NCBI GenBank assembly: GCA_014529385.2
Contig: CM043962.1
Location: 46,857,098-46,921,097, forward strand
Direction of reading: 5' to 3'
DNA: 64,000 nucleotides
Source: Adiantum capillus-veneris
Taxonomy: Eukaryota > Streptophyta > Polypodiopsida > Polypodiales > Pteridaceae
Shown: one piece after another, positions 34,098-46,977 of the stretch
Layout: each line of letters begins with the position of its first letter
Numbering within the stretch: the first letter of the stretch is position 1
Made by a program: the position numbers and the translations under genes
The notes under the pieces: generated by a model
Databases searched by the model: none
What the model saw: the letters and a program-made list of their open reading frames with translations, nothing else
What the model was told of the DNA's origin: nothing

Positions 34098-34975
34098 ATG
34101 TCATCCAACTATGATGGGCTTAACCACATTGTTAGTGAGAAGTTCGACAAGAATAACTTCCATGCTTGGAAGTTCAGAATGAACAAATTTCCTTATGGGC
34201 AAAGGTTATTGGAACTACATTGATCGAGAGCATCAGACAACACCAACATTAATAGAGGAAGGTGCAAGTGTTGCGCAAATAAAGACGTTCAAACATTGGA
34301 ACCAAGGAGCTTGGAAGGTTACATACTAGATTTTTGTGAGTGTGCAAGATACTATGATTGGGCATATACAAGATGCTCATACCCCTAAGGAGGCTTGAGA
34401 CACTTTACTATCATTGGATGTGACCAACATAAAGGCAAGGAAGCTGCACTTGAAGACTGAGACGAATATTGTGCAAAAGAAAAATATATCCATAATTGAA
34501 TATTTGTTGAAGATAAAGAACATATGTGAGTCTCATGTATCGATTGGTGTTATTGTCGACGATGATGATGAACTAGAAATCTCTTTGCGAGGTTTGGGTC
34601 CAAAATACAAACAATTCAAAACTAGCATCCATCTTCGAGAGAACATTCCCTCATTTACAGATTTGGTGTCCTTACTACATATGGAAGAGAAAGAACTTGA
34701 GGAAGACTCCTCTACACAGGGTCGAGACAATTCTGAACAGGTCCTTCTCAACAACAGAGGAAGAGGAAGAGGACTTGATATAGATTGTGGACGAGGCCGA
34801 GGAAGAGGCAATCATCAAGCACAATAGCAGAATAACAATAGAGGTAGGGGGAGTCCAAGAGGTCGTGGAAATGCATAGCGCAATAATGCAGGTCAACACA
34901 AAAATGTAGTATGTTGGGGCTGTGGAAGATATGGTCACTTTGATGTGATTGTCCAGATAGGAGGTAGTAAAACAA
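34098..34975 (+). pseudogene. Gag of copia F
   Basis: Starts ATG at 34098 (MSSNYDGLNHIVSEKFDKNN) and breaks within 40 codons by frameshift. The best-preserved part, 34414-34827, has LHLKTETNIVQKKNISIIEY and LEISLRGLGPKYKQFKTSI, a gag helical region. An Arg/Gly-rich stretch (NNRGRGRG) follows. The zinc knuckle near 34912 (CWGCGRYGHF) is broken by a frameshift before its last Cys. Confidence 0.87.
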
Positions 34976-35077
34976 TTATGCAACCACTAGCAGGAATGCA
35001 GATGAGACCAAGAGGGTGTTTGTGGTGCAACACATGCCGAATACTATGCAAATATGGAAAAATCAAGTGATAATGTC

Positions 35078-36357
35078 TGGTATGTGGATTCTAGTGCAGC
35101 GAACACATGACCAATCATGGTGAATGGTTCAAGGAAATATAGACTTTACAGAATCCTAGTTATGTAGAAACTCGGGATGATACTGCACCTCCTATTATCC
35201 ATACAGGAAATGTGCCATTTTCTATGAAAAATGGTAAAGTGAAGTACTTGGCTGATGTGCTACATATACCCAACTTTACAAGAACCTTGTTTCTATGGGA
35301 AAAATGGTTGAGCAGGGTATACACGTCAGGTTTAACTCCACTGGTCTCTTTGTTGAAGAGCATAAGAAGAATGGAAGGCTAGTTACACAAGGAAAGAAAG
35401 TGGGCAGAATGTTTACTTTGGATGTGAATGTGCCCGCGGTGAATGCTACCATGTTTGCATGAGGTGCATGTGTTTTTCCAGATATTGAGATTTGGCACAA
35501 ACGTATTGGTCATGTAAATTTTCATATACTGAAAATGATGCAAACTAAAGAGATGGTTACAAATTTACCTACATTTAGAGTTGCTAAAATGCCAAAAGTT
35601 TGTGAAGCTTCCTTTCCTAATGATAAGCATATGATTTAGTGCATACAGATGTATGGGGTTCGTCAAAGACTGCATCTATGAGTAACTGTAGATACTATGT
35701 GAATTTTTCATTGATGAACATACAAGGAAGGTATGGATTTATTTCATGAAGTAGAAAACTGAGGCATTTATGCACTTTCAAAATTTCAAAGTTATGGTTG
35801 AAAAATATGCTATGAAACATGTAAAGTGTCTGAGGTCAGATGGAGGGGAATAATACTTCTCCAGTGAATTCAATGGTTTGTTGAAAAAGCATGGAATTCA
35901 GAGGTAATTTTCATGCAGGTATACTTTGCAGATAAATGGTGTTGCTAAGTGGAATAACATGCACATTGATGAGCTTGCTAGAGCGTTGATGAATGAGAAG
36001 AACATGCCTCATTGTTATTGGCCTGAGGCTGTTGCTATAGGTGTGTACATTATTAAAAAGACCCCTACTATTGCAATACATGATATGACACATGAAGAGA
36101 AGTTTAGCAATGAAAAACCGGATATATCAGATTTTAAAGTGTTCAAATGTATTGCCTATGTGCATGTGCCGGATGAGCTAAGAAGTAAACTTGATCCGAA
36201 AGCAAAAAAGTGTGTTTTCATTGGCTACTCCCTTGAGAAGAAAGGGTGCAAGTGTTACAATCTTGTCACAGGAAAACTGAGGGTGACTAAGGACGTTATT
36301 TTTTATGAAATGGAAAGCTGGTATGCTGATGTAAAGATGATTTGGGGGCTGACGTAA
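35078..36357 (+). pseudogene. Protease and integrase of copia F
   Basis: Protease remnant near 35081 reads WYVDSSAA, so the usual DSGA Gly is Ser. Pre-integrase EIWHKRIGHVNFHIL is near 35486. Integrase D1 is in LVHTDVWGSS (near 35638) and D2 in LRSDGGE (near 35836). The Glu position reads GVAKWNN (near 35938), a Glu-to-Lys loss. 35926-36357 is open with PEAVAIGVYIIKKTPT and KKCVFIGYSLEKKG. Several stops break the catalytic part. Confidence 0.87.
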
Positions 36358-36596
36358 GAGAGAATGTGGCTACATAATATACAAGTGCACAATCACAAGT
36401 CTTGAGTGGGCCGCAAGGGTCATCTAGTGTAGGTCACTATGAGAATACATGGAGTGGTAGGTTACGTGAAAGAGTGAGTCTTGCTAACTCTTCAGATGTA
36501 TCAAGAAGAGGGAAGGAAAAATTTGATGATGCCCCTAAGTTGCCAAAATTGAGTGCTAGTCATGATGATGGCAATAGTAGTGGATCTAAGTAGAGT

Positions 36597-37706
36597 TTGG
36601 ATGAGGAGTTTGACATACCCTCTATGAAGACTTTGGATGCAAGAAGGATGCAAGCAGGGAACAAGGCTAGACTAGATATGTCAGAAAGAGTAAGAAATAT
36701 TGTGAAAATATTGACTTATGAAAGTTATGTGGCTCGTCATTTTGCATATATAGAAAAGATTACAAAGGAGGTAGAACCCACATGTTTTGAGGATGCTGTC
36801 AAAGAGAAAAATGGTGGCAAGCTATGGATGAAGAGATGGTGGCACTTGATACAAATGGAACATGGGAATTGGTGCCATTACAAAAAGGTAAAAAGGCAAT
36901 TGGATGTAAATGGGTTTACAAAATAAAGCATAATCTTGATGGCAGTGTGAGCAATTACAAGGCAAGGCTTGTAGCCAAAGGTTATGCACGAGCATATGGG
37001 AATGATTAAGAGGATACATTTAGACCCTTAGCCAAGATGGCTACCATTCATGTGTTTATTGCAGTGGCTGCCAAGTTAAAATGGGTGTTGAAGCAAATGG
37101 ATGTGAAGAATGAATTTTTGAATGGAGACTTGGAGGAAATTGTCTATATGGAGCAACCACAAGGTTATGCAAATATGAGGCTCGTGACCTTGTATGCAAG
37201 TTAAAGAAAGCATTGTATGGGCTAAAGCAAGGCTGAAGCAAGTGGTGAGAGCTTTGTACGCGAGGATTGTGGCATTCTTCATTTCATTGGGCTTTGAAAT
37301 GTCTGATGTAGATCATTCATTGTATGTGCAAAAAATGAGGTAGTAATTGTGGTGATATGCATCTATGTGGATGATTTGATTACTGGAGGTGATAATGTGG
37401 TTGAAGTAGAGGGCGTAAAGGCTCTACTTATGCAAGAGTTTGAGATGAAAGACTTGGAAGACGTGGTATTACTTGGGCATTGAAATCATTCGCACAGAAG
37501 AGGGTGTATGGCTGTCACAAAGGCAATATGATTTGGACATGTTGCAAAAGTATGGTATGGCTGATTGTAAGACAATTGCAATGCCGTTTGATCAAAATTT
37601 GAAAATGGGAAATGATGTAGTTCAAGTGCTTGAGAATGCTACCATGTGTACGAAGATTGTGGACAGCTTGATCCACTTGATTACCTCGCTTCCATATTTC
37701 AGCTAG
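36597..37706 (+). pseudogene. Reverse transcriptase of copia F
   Basis: RT from WMDEEMVALDTNGTWELVP (near 36820) through KKAIGCKWVYKIKHNLDGS, ARLVAKGYARA and FRPLAKMATIHVFIAVA, with a TAA at 37007-37009. LKQMDVKNEFLNGDLEE, KALYGLKQG and an intact YVDD at 37364-37375 follow. 37473-37706 holds GIEIIRTEEGVWLSQRQYDL. Frameshifts near 37170, 37340 and 37460 are evident. Confidence 0.88.
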
Positions 37707-38290
37707 ACAATGGATATGTGAGTCAGTTTATGTAGTCTCCCATAAAACCACATTAGGATGCGATGAGGTGCACTTTGTGCTATGTGATTGCTACTTTGGA
37801 TTATGCACTCTTTTATAGGGCTGATGTGGACTTGTAGCTCTATGGCTACACATATGAGAATTGGACTAGTAGTACGTAAGTCTACCACTGGCTTCCTATT
37901 TTCACTTGGGAGTGCTGCTATCACATGGAGCAGTAAGAAGCAACCTACGGTTACTCTTTTAAGTACAGAGGAAGAGTATAGGGGTGTTGCAGTGGCAACA
38001 TGTGAGGTAGCATGGCTAGGATTGCTACTTCAAGATTTTGGAGTACAGGTACAGAGGCCGGTTGTTATCTATTATGACAACCTTAGTAGCATGTAGTTGG
38101 CACAGAACCTAGTGTTTGATTCCAAGACAAATCACATTGAGGGGAACTACCACTTCATCAAAGAGAGGGTATTGGCATGCGACATCACCCTTAAGTATGT
38201 GTGGCGACAGATGAGCGGGTTGCAGATATCTTCATGAAGGTATTTGGAGCGGAGAAGGTACAATGATTTTGAGTGATGCCTGGCATACGA
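37707..38290 (+). pseudogene. RNase H of copia F
   Basis: RNase H motifs [40 protein letters not shown] and [10 protein letters not shown] are in one frame (37788-38096). TAG then interrupts QLAQN. NHIEGNYHFIKERVL continues to about 38200 before the polypurine tract. Confidence 0.88.
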
Positions 38291-38316
38291 GAGATGGCGT
38301 TGAGATTGAAGGGGAG

Positions 38317-38925
38317 TGTTGAGATGTCAAGCTCAACATGTATGACTCCTGGATGACTATCATCGTCGACAATCCCCGGGGAGATCACCTAATAAAAATG
38401 TAACCCATCACGTGAGTTCAACAGAAGGGTATATAAAGTTCTTGAAACTTACAGAAATATATATACAGAAGGGCATTATTTTTTCAAATTCGAAAAAAAC
38501 TTACAGATTTTAAAAGAAAAGGGTACATTATATTCTTAACAAAATTCACAGATAAGGGGTTTTACAAACATGTCTTGAACGCACGTGATATGGTAGTTTT
38601 ACACATAGTGAACCCCCCGAGCGACAATCATCATCACTGGTGCGCCTTGGTGGATACGCATATCTTCATTAGTGATACTATAACTATACTACACTGAGTT
38701 GGTCTACCTACCAGAGTGATGACACACTTATCTATTCACCACACTTACAACGATTTACACTAGAACGTTGTACTGGTTCCCTTTTTATGATGCATTTTTT
38801 CCTTTATGTTTTGTAGACCTCTTATCTTGAGTTTGTAAAGAAGAAGTAGTACAATATTTACCTCCATCTTTGTGTGTGTTTGTGCTTGCAAGAGCTCAAG
38901 CTCTCTCCTTCTCTATCTCTTGTCA
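38317..38925 (+). repeat. 3' LTR of copia F, enlarged by an inserted element (609 bp)
   Basis: Same ends as the 5' LTR. The extra length against 368 bp is explained by the 247 bp insertion plus an 8 bp duplicated target. The tail again ends ATCTCTTGTCA. Confidence 0.92.
38375..38621. mobile_element. 247 bp MITE-like element inside F's 3' LTR
   Basis: Flanked by identical 8 bp CGACAATC copies (38367-38374 and 38622-38629), which occur once in the 5' LTR of F. Tips CCCGGGGAGATCACC and, inverted, CTCGGGGGGTTCAC resemble those of the 24762 element. The interior is AT-rich and non-coding. Confidence 0.8.
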
Positions 38926-38968
38926 GTTCCTTCTCGCACTCCAAGGGGTGGACAAAACAACTCCCAAG

Positions 38969-39400
38969 CTACTCCACAAACCCACCCGGGGGGGGGGGGG
39001 GTAGCTTCGGAACTTCACACTCCCAAATGGGGCCTCGCATAGATCCCAAGCTTTTCTCAAAATATCTACTCAAAGGGTTGCAAAAAAAACCTTTACCATC
39101 CAATTGACCAAAACGGTTGGCAAAAACAACCACTTCCTTGCCCCACAACCCACTCCAACCTCTCAATGCACAACATTTTAAGATGCTAAGCCTCAAAAAG
39201 GGAAGAAATTCGGTGTTGCTACCAAAGAAAGGCAAGTGTGGATTGGTGCCATCAAGGGCTACTTGAGACAAAGGGTGTCTCAAAATACTCGCTGGGAGAT
39301 TCGCCTTTGGTGGCCATTGGACACTAGAAGTACTTAGCATTTGTAGAATGCTATCTGCAACAAGTGTAGCACCCATAATAGGACAACAAATGGAGAACAA
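38969..39400 (-). CDS. 143-codon open frame in the leader of element G
   Basis: Sense-strand (minus) open frame between the PBS and gag of G, starting MFSICCPIMGATLVADSILQ. It is the longest uninterrupted frame in G and contains a Pro run (PPPPP) encoded by the G14 tract at 38988-39001. No family recognised. It could be captured host sequence, a leader peptide or chance. The opposite strand is also partly open, which lowers confidence. Confidence 0.3.
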   Translation of the reverse strand: MFSICCPIMGATLVADSILQMLSTSSVQWPPKANLPASILRHPLSQVALDGTNPHLPFFGSNTEFLPFLRLSILKCCALRGWSGLWGKEVVVFANRFGQLDGKGFFCNPLSRYFEKSLGSMRGPIWECEVPKLPPPPPGGFVE

Positions 39401-39519
39401 ATCATAGGAAACTCCTTAGTGTTTAAAAATGCAACCACCAGGGAGAATGGTAACGCCATGGCCAGAGAGGGGGAATGCAGCAGTGGATCTACTTAAAGGT
39501 GCCAATTTTCTCCACAAAG

Positions 39520-39531
39520 GCTCTGCTACCT
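39520..39531 (-). promoter_or_regulatory. Primer binding site of element G (degenerate)
   Basis: Plus-strand GCTCTGCTACCT, reverse complement AGGTAGCAGAGC, is two changes from TGGTATCAGAGC and abuts the 5' LTR. Confidence 0.75.
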
Positions 39532-39893
<362 letters not shown>

Positions 39894-41639
39894 AAAACAT
39901 ACCATGCTATGGTCATTAAACTACAGAGGGAACCCTATTGCCTTGGGCCATAGGGTCCCAATATAGAGCTTCTACAGATGTAGCTAGGCCACCAATGACC
40001 TTAGGGACATTGAGTACTCTTTGTTGGTAGTATATTGGGATGTTATGGCACCTATGGCCCTAAGTCCATGGGTGTCTAATTAACACATAGGAAACCCTTT
40101 GGAACTAGGATCTATGTAATGATGAGTAAAAAGTTCATGGGTTTATTGTGCGATCACCAAAATGTATCCTATGTTCTAAGGCCATAAACTGCTTTAGTTT
40201 CTCTATAAGGTGCTCGATATACACCCTATAGCCATAGGGACATAGGGTGGCACATATATAAATCATTCTATAATCTTAGGGCTATCAAATTCTCTTTTTT
40301 GATACCTACAAAAAACTCTTTTCTTATGGCCCTAATTCCATAGAATGGCATATTTTAGGCTCTCACAGAGTCCTAAAGATACCTACAAAGAGCAGCCTAT
40401 GGACCAGGCCAGGCCAGGCCACAGGATAAAATGTGGGATTCTTCTAGAAACCTATTATCAACACCCTTGTATAAAAAAATATAGAGAAAAACTTATGGCC
40501 CTTGGTCCTTAGGGTACCAATATACATATACATGAAACAAGGCTACAATCCCGTATGCTTTTAAAAAAAGCATGTTATGGTCATAAAAAATCATACAGAG
40601 GGTACCCTATGGTGCCACGACCAAAGGGTGTCAATATGGATGCTCTAGAAGGACACCTAATCCACCCATTACCCTTGGGGACATTGGATACTCTTCATAT
40701 GTGGTACATTATTCTCTTAATGGGCACCTTGGCCACCCTATGGCCTTAGGGCCATAAGGCTCTAATTAACATAGAAGTCACCCTTTGGACTTAGGATCGA
40801 CATAATGTTAAGTAAATAGGTAAAGGAGTTGTTGTCAAATCACTAAAATATATAATATGGTTCAAAGGCTACATATTACTTCTTTTTATGTATAAGGTAC
40901 TCCATACATGCCCTATGGAATTAGGTCCATAGGGTGGCACATGCAAAAAGTATCCAAAAATCCTGAGGTTATAGAGTACTCCATACATGTTATATGGCCT
41001 CAGGGCATGGGGTGGCACATGCAAAAAGTACCCTACAATCCTGAGGTTCTAGAGCTCTCTCCATTTTATACGTATAAAAAATCATATCTCTATGGCCTAA
41101 AAGCCAAAGATAGAAATATTCTAGGCTCTCATAGAGTCTTGAAGATACTTACATAGAGCACCCTATGGCCCTTATTATCAACACCCTTTGTACTAACAAG
41201 CAGAGGGAGTCCTATGGCCATGGGGTACTAGTTTAGAGGTGCATAAAAATGACCTTACATTTCCTTAGGCTCAAAACAAAGCACATTATGATCATAGGAT
41301 CATATATAGGGTACAATATGGTTCCACGACCAAAGGGTGCTAATATAGAGCTTTGCAATGGGAGCTAGGCCACCAAATGACCTTTCGCATTCAAAACAAA
41401 GCACGTACTTGTCATCGGATCATATTGAGTGTTTCCTATGGATCTAAGAACAAATTGTGCCAATATAGAGGCTCTACACAGGCACATTGGCCACCCTAGG
41501 GCCCTAAGGTTCCTAATTAACATAGTGCCCTTTGGCCTGAGGATGTATGTAATGTTAATTAAATAGGCCAAGGAGTTATTGTCATACCACTAGAATACAT
41601 CTTTCTACTACCCAAAGGCTATAAATTGCTTGTAGATTT
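39894..41639. repeat. Degenerate tandem array, ~0.69-0.77 kb period
   Basis: Recurring ordered words include CCCTATGGCC...TAGG...CCATAGGG, AGGGTGGCACAT, CAATATAGAG, CTCTCAYAGAGTCTTRAAGATA and TAATTAACATAG. The last occurs at 40077, 40763, 41514 and, past element E, as TAACTAACAT at 47844. After removing E the spacings are 686, 751 and 765 bp. No conserved open frame. The main word CCTATGGCC is self-complementary in context (CCTATGGCCATAGG). It hosts G, E and H. Confidence 0.8.
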
Positions 41640-41861
41640 TGTTGGGATTAAAGCCCAAGTGGCCTCTTATGCGGATATGGCCGCCCGCCCGCCTAACTCA
41701 CTTACCTCTAACTCTTTGTATATACTAACTTATACTTTGTGAATACTAAGTTAATTGGGAGATAACCCTTCTAACAGTTCTCTGCGTACTGTACTGTGTA
41801 AGCTCACTGTGTGTGTGTGTGTGAGAGAGAGAGTCGACCCACGCTCCGCTCCGCGACTTCA
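41640..41861 (+). repeat. 5' LTR of copia E (222 bp)
   Basis: TGTTGGGATTAAAGCCC to CCGCGACTTCA. TATATA at 41719-41724 is a likely core promoter. A GT then GA microsatellite lies at 41804-41833. Confidence 0.97.
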
Positions 41862-41863
41862 AT

Positions 41864-41875
41864 TGGTATCAGAGC
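41864..41875 (+). promoter_or_regulatory. Primer binding site of copia E
   Basis: Exact TGGTATCAGAGC, 2 nt after the LTR, for initiator tRNA-Met. A long leader of about 1.05 kb separates it from gag. Confidence 0.95.
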
Positions 41876-42928
41876 CTTGGTTCAGTGCGGATTTGCGCAA
41901 TCGCGCGCGCGCGCACTTTTCCGGCAGATTCTGGATCCGGAGTTCGAAAATTCACACTCGACGTTCCGGGAGCGTTTCCATCAGGCGACCTGGAGTTTTA
42001 CCCCCCTTTCGAAGCCGTTTATGCCCTCAGAATTTCGTTCTGAGCACTACAGCAGAAGATAGATTTCAGCCGCAAAGAAATCCGTCTTGTGTAGATTGGC
42101 AAGCAGGAGGTGGTCGACATCAATATCGACATCGACATACATCACTTATTCATCTTCAGAGCATCATCTATAGACCAGGTACACATATATATCATCAGAT
42201 ATATATATTGCAGTCTGCATTGTTACTTCTTGTGCTTGCCAGGTTCCAGGGGAGGTGTGGCCATACGACGGCTTGACACCACTGGCATGTATTGCAGATT
42301 GATGTACTGTGATTGTGGGTCTGCTAGTTGTGAGTCACGCTAGCAGACAGACCGCCGCAACGGTCATAGGAAAGTGATTGGTCTATTATAGGATGTATGC
42401 TAGTTCTGGGCAGTTTGCTGAGCCATCTGAGAGGGTCGTGTGTGAGGTTTTTTGAAGCCAAGCACTGGGGGATTGGGTTACCCAGTGTGAGGTGGATTAG
42501 GTTGCTAGAGTTCCCCTCTACACGCATCCTCTTCGACGACTTTTATCCCTTAGGATGTATGACTTTGTGTAGACACTGGATTGCATCTTATGCGTCAGGC
42601 CGTTGAGGCATTGTTCAAGGTTCAGTCTTGAGACAGATACAGGTTCTGTCATCGCCCAGAGAGGAGACAGTGTATGCTTACAGGACAGCATATTACAGAG
42701 ATTTTTTAGATTTGTCACTGGTCAGCTATTTATGATTGTTTTTTGAGCTATCTTTTGGTTCCCAGAGCTCAGTTTACAGGGGAGACTCTGTCAAAAATTT
42801 TCAAAATACTGACAGTTCCTGAGGAGAGGTGTTCAGCTTGTTGATTACAGCTTGTTTACTGTGTACAGAGGCCAGTTTATAGGGGAAACTCTGCCGGATT
42901 TTTCTCAGGAGTAAACAGTTTGGCAGAT

Positions 42929-45900
42929 ATGGCATCTTCTCAAAGTGAGACTCTTTACAACATAAAGAAGCTGAATGGCACAAACTTTCCATTCTGGAAG
43001 AAGCAGATTTGGCAGGTTTTGGTGCAGAAAAAACAAGTGAAGCCACTGAAGCTCAAAGGGGAGAGACCAGAATTTATGGCTGAAGATGGGTGGGAAGAGC
43101 TTGACGAGTTAGCTTGTTCCACAATCATGCTGACACTGGCAGAAAATGTTTACTTCAACGTAGCAGAAGAGACTACAGCGTATGGCGTATGGCAAAAGCT
43201 ATGTGGTATGTACGAGAAACAAAGTGCTGCTTCTCAGATTTACTGGCTCAAGAAATTGGTGAATTTGAAGATGAAGGAAGGGACAACCATGTCAAATCAT
43301 CTGAATGAATTTCACACAATTTTCAGCCAGTTAACAGCACAGGAGATAGTCTTTCCAGATTCAGTGAAGGCTATGTTTCTCTTAATCACTTTGCCAGACA
43401 GTTGGGATACTTTTCATACAGCGTTAAGTAATTCTGTCGCGCCAGAAGGTCTTACAAGTGCCAATGTAGAAGGCAGCTTGCTCACAGAGGAAGTGAACAG
43501 GAAGAACATTGACAAAGGCAAAGGCAATAGTGCTTTGGTCGTTCGAGGGAGACAACAGTTTAAAGAGAAGAAGGGTAAGAAGGCACAAAACCGAAGTAAG
43601 TCTCGTGATTCGAAGTCAAAGGATGACATAGAATGCTACCATTGTGGCAAGAAGGGTCACATGAAGCGAGACTGTACGAAGTGGAAACAAGAAAAAGGAA
43701 AAACAAAGAGTTCTGAGCAAGATGTAAAGAAGAGTTCAGTGAAGATTGAAGAGGTGAATGTCACAGGATCTGGTTCAGACAGTGATTCTGGTATAGCAGC
43801 TGGTGACATCTTCCTTACAAGCAATCTTGATTCTGTTTTCTTGACTGCAGAGGATGGACATGCTATGAGTGATTGGATTATCGACTCAGGGGCATCTTTA
43901 CATGTTTCTCCGCACAAAGAGTGGTTTACATCATATGTGGCTACTAAAGATTATGTCAGACTTGGCAATGAGCAGGTTTGTGACATACTTGGAGTGGGAG
44001 ATGTGCAGTTGAAGTTTCAGAATGGCTCTTCTTTATGGCTCAAGAATGTCAGACATGTTCCAGCAATCCGAAAGAGCTTGATTAGTACAGGGAAGTTGGA
44101 TGATGCGAGTTATGTGACAGTTTTTGGGAACAGCGCTTGGAAGATCTCCAAAGGTTCGATGACTGTAGCACATGGCAGCAAGTCAGGAACTCTGTACACT
44201 TTACATGTTTCAGAGGTTAAAAACCATGTAATTGATGTGATTGAGCAGCCAAGTGTGTCACTGTGGCATCGTAGGTTGGGACATATGTCAAAAAGAGGAA
44301 TGGAAATACTTTCTCATTATGGTTATTTGCCTGGCTTTTCATTTCAAGATTTCGAGTTTTGTGAGCATTGTGTTTATGGTAAGCAAACACGGGAACCGCA
44401 CAGATCAAAGAGGAATCGTAGGGACGAACGGTTAGCTCTTGTACACAGTGATCTATGTGGACCAATGCCTAGTTTGTCACTAGGGGGAGCAGCGTACTTT
44501 TGTACATTCATAGATGACTATTCTCGCAAAGTATGGGTTTACTTCTTGAAGCACAAGGATGAGGTGCTCAAGGTCTTTAAGACATTCTTGCAGCTGGTGG
44601 AGAATCAGAGTGGTCAGAAGTTGAAGTGCTTGAGAACTGACAATGGTGGAGAGTACGTTTCCAAAGATTTTCAAGACTTTTGTGAAGCAAAAGGGATTAA
44701 GCGGGAACTTACTGCACCATATAATCCTTCACAGAATGGGGTTGCAGAACGTATGAATAGGACCATACAAGAGAAGGTCAGAAGCATGTTGTCAAATGCT
44801 GAGTTGCCTGATGGATTTTGGGCGGAAGCAGTGGCTACAGCAGTCCATTTGATCAACAGGTCTCCTAGTAGGGTTCTGGATAAGAGTGCAGTGGCCGAGA
44901 TGCTATGGACAGGCAAGGCATCTTCGTATAAGCATCTCAGAGTCTTTGGTTGTGAAGCTTATAGCCATATTCCTAAGGAGTTCAGAAATAAGTTAGAACC
45001 AAAGAGCAAGAAGTGTATATTTCTTGGCTACGGAGAATCGGGCGAGATGGGTTACCGGCTTTGGGATCCTGAGTCCAGAAAGCTTATTCGTAGCAATGAT
45101 GTGCATTTCAATGAAGCCAAGTTTCACGCTAAGCCAGAGAAGACAGAGGAGATCAGAAGAGTTGTCTTCAGGGAAGATGGACCTAGTGCTAGCACATCAA
45201 GACAGCATGGTCAGGCTCAGGAACAGCCTATAGTGGCTAGAGAGGCAGAATCAGTTGTGGTGAGACTTTCTGAGCGTGTCTCCAAACCACCTGATCGTTA
45301 TGTGCCATCTCTAAATTATGTCATGCTCACAGATTGCGGAGGACCATCTTGTTACAAGGAAGCATTACAAGTGGTTGACTCGAAAAAATGGCAGTTGGCC
45401 ATGCAGTCAGAGATGACAGCTCTGCATAAAAACCAGACATGGAAGTTGGTTAAATTACCACAGGGCAAAAAGGCTCTACCTTGTAAATGGGTTTACAGGT
45501 ATAAGATCACCGCTCATGATAGTCAGCCAAAGTACAAAGCAAGGCTTGTTGCCAAGGGCTTTAAGCAAGAACAAGGCATTGACTTTGATGAAGTCTTCTC
45601 TCCAGTGGTCAAGATGACTACATTGAGATGCTTTCTTGCATTGGTTGCTATATTGGATTTGGTGTTGCACCAAATGGATGTCAAGACAGCGTTCTTGCAT
45701 GGTGATTTAGATGTGGAAATTTACATGCAGCAGCCAGAAGGGTTTGTTGAGAAAGGCATGGAACATTTGGTATGCCAGTTGTTAAAGAGTCTTTATGGCT
45801 TAAACAATCACCGAGGGCATGGTACCATAAGTTCCACCAGTTTATGCTTTCTCAAGGCTACAAACGTAGTGAGTTCGATCACTGTCTATATACAAAGAAG

Positions 45901-46893
45901 GCTAAGGATGGCAGTTGGCTGATCCTTATTTTGTATGTGGATGACATGTTGATTGCTGGCAAACACTTGGAAGAAATTTCAGCTTTGAAGTCAAAGATGG
46001 CAAAATCGTTTGACATGAAAGACATGGGTGAGGCAAGTCATATACTTGGTATGCGCATTGAGAGAGACAGATCAAAGAAGTTGATTTGGTTATCTCAAAC
46101 AGAGTATATTGACAAGGTTTTGCAACGTTTCAATATGGAGAAGGGAAAGGCATTGAGTGTTCCATTGCCACCATATGTGAAACTTAGCAAACAAGATTGT
46201 CCTGTGTCTGAGGAAGAAAAGGCTGAAATGGATAAGATTCCATATGCGTCTGCAGTGGGTAGTTTGATGTATGCAATGATTGCTACACGTCCGGATATTG
46301 CATTTGCAGTGGGAGTGGTTAGCAGATATATGTCAAATCCCGGCAAGAAACATTGGGAGGCAGTGAAAGGTATCATGAGATACTTAAAACATACAAAGAG
46401 TATGCGCATATGCTATGGTAGTCAGGATTTGAGTGTCAGAGGATACACTGACTCAGATTATGCAGGAGACTTGGATAAGAGGAGATCTACATCAGGCTAT
46501 GTCTTTACATTGGCTGGAGGTGCCATATCATGGCGATCTCGATTACAAGATTGTGTTACACAGTCTACTACTGAAGCTGAGTATGTTGCAGCAAATGAGG
46601 CATGCAAAGAAGCTATTTGGCTTGGTAGATTGGTTGCAAACTTGGGAATCAAAGTAGATATGCCAGAGTTATATTGTGATAGTCAAAGTGCTATACAATT
46701 GGCAAAGAATCCAGTGTTCCATTCGAAGACTAAGCATATTGATGTCAAATATCACTTCATTAGGGAAGTACTTGAAGACAAGCAGATACAACTGCTGAAG
46801 ATCCACACCAAGGACAATCCTGCTGATCTACTCACAAAGGGACTTCCAGAAGAGAGCTTTGTGCATTGTCGTGAGTTATTGGGCATTGGATAG
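42929..46893 (+). pseudogene. Copia E gag-pol polyprotein, single frameshift in RT
   Basis: Polyprotein that would supply capsid, protease, integrase and RT/RNase H. ATG 42929 (MASSQSETLYNIKKLNGTNF) is preferred; the frame is open just upstream but has no earlier ATG. Domains: gag residues 1-230; zinc knuckle CYHCGKKGHMKRDC at 236-249; protease DSGA with Asp 319; pre-integrase HRRLGHMS from 447 and CEHC at 478; integrase Asp 508, Asp 571 and Glu 607 (DX35E exact). RT begins with KKALPCKWVYRYK. One missing base at about 45803-45806, in LYGLKQSP, shifts the frame, and the first frame ends at 45920-45922. The downstream frame holds YVDD (45934-45945), RNase H (DSDYAGD, STTEAEYVA, YCDSQSAIQLAKN) and the TAG at 46891. 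All other motifs are intact. Confidence 0.95.
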
Positions 46894-46977
46894 ATGGCAG
46901 CCATGTAAATCTTTGTACATTTATGTTCATAGATTTACAGTTACTTAAAGTGCCACATTGGACTTTAAGTGGGAGGT

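Larger units (their letters stand above)
33332..38925 (+). mobile_element. Copia element F, nested in the leader of G
   Basis: Full-length plus-strand copia element of a different family from A-D and E: LTR, PBS, gag, protease, integrase, RT, RNase H, polypurine tract (AAGGGGAG) and LTR. Flanks are GTTTC (33327-33331) and GTTCC (38926-38930), a 5 bp duplication with one change. The coding region is badly decayed. The 3' LTR carries a small DNA element. Confidence 0.93.

Noticed and set aside
40390-40430. CAGGCCAGGCCAGGCC string as a regulatory site
   Set aside because: A short repeat within the array, not conserved in the other units.
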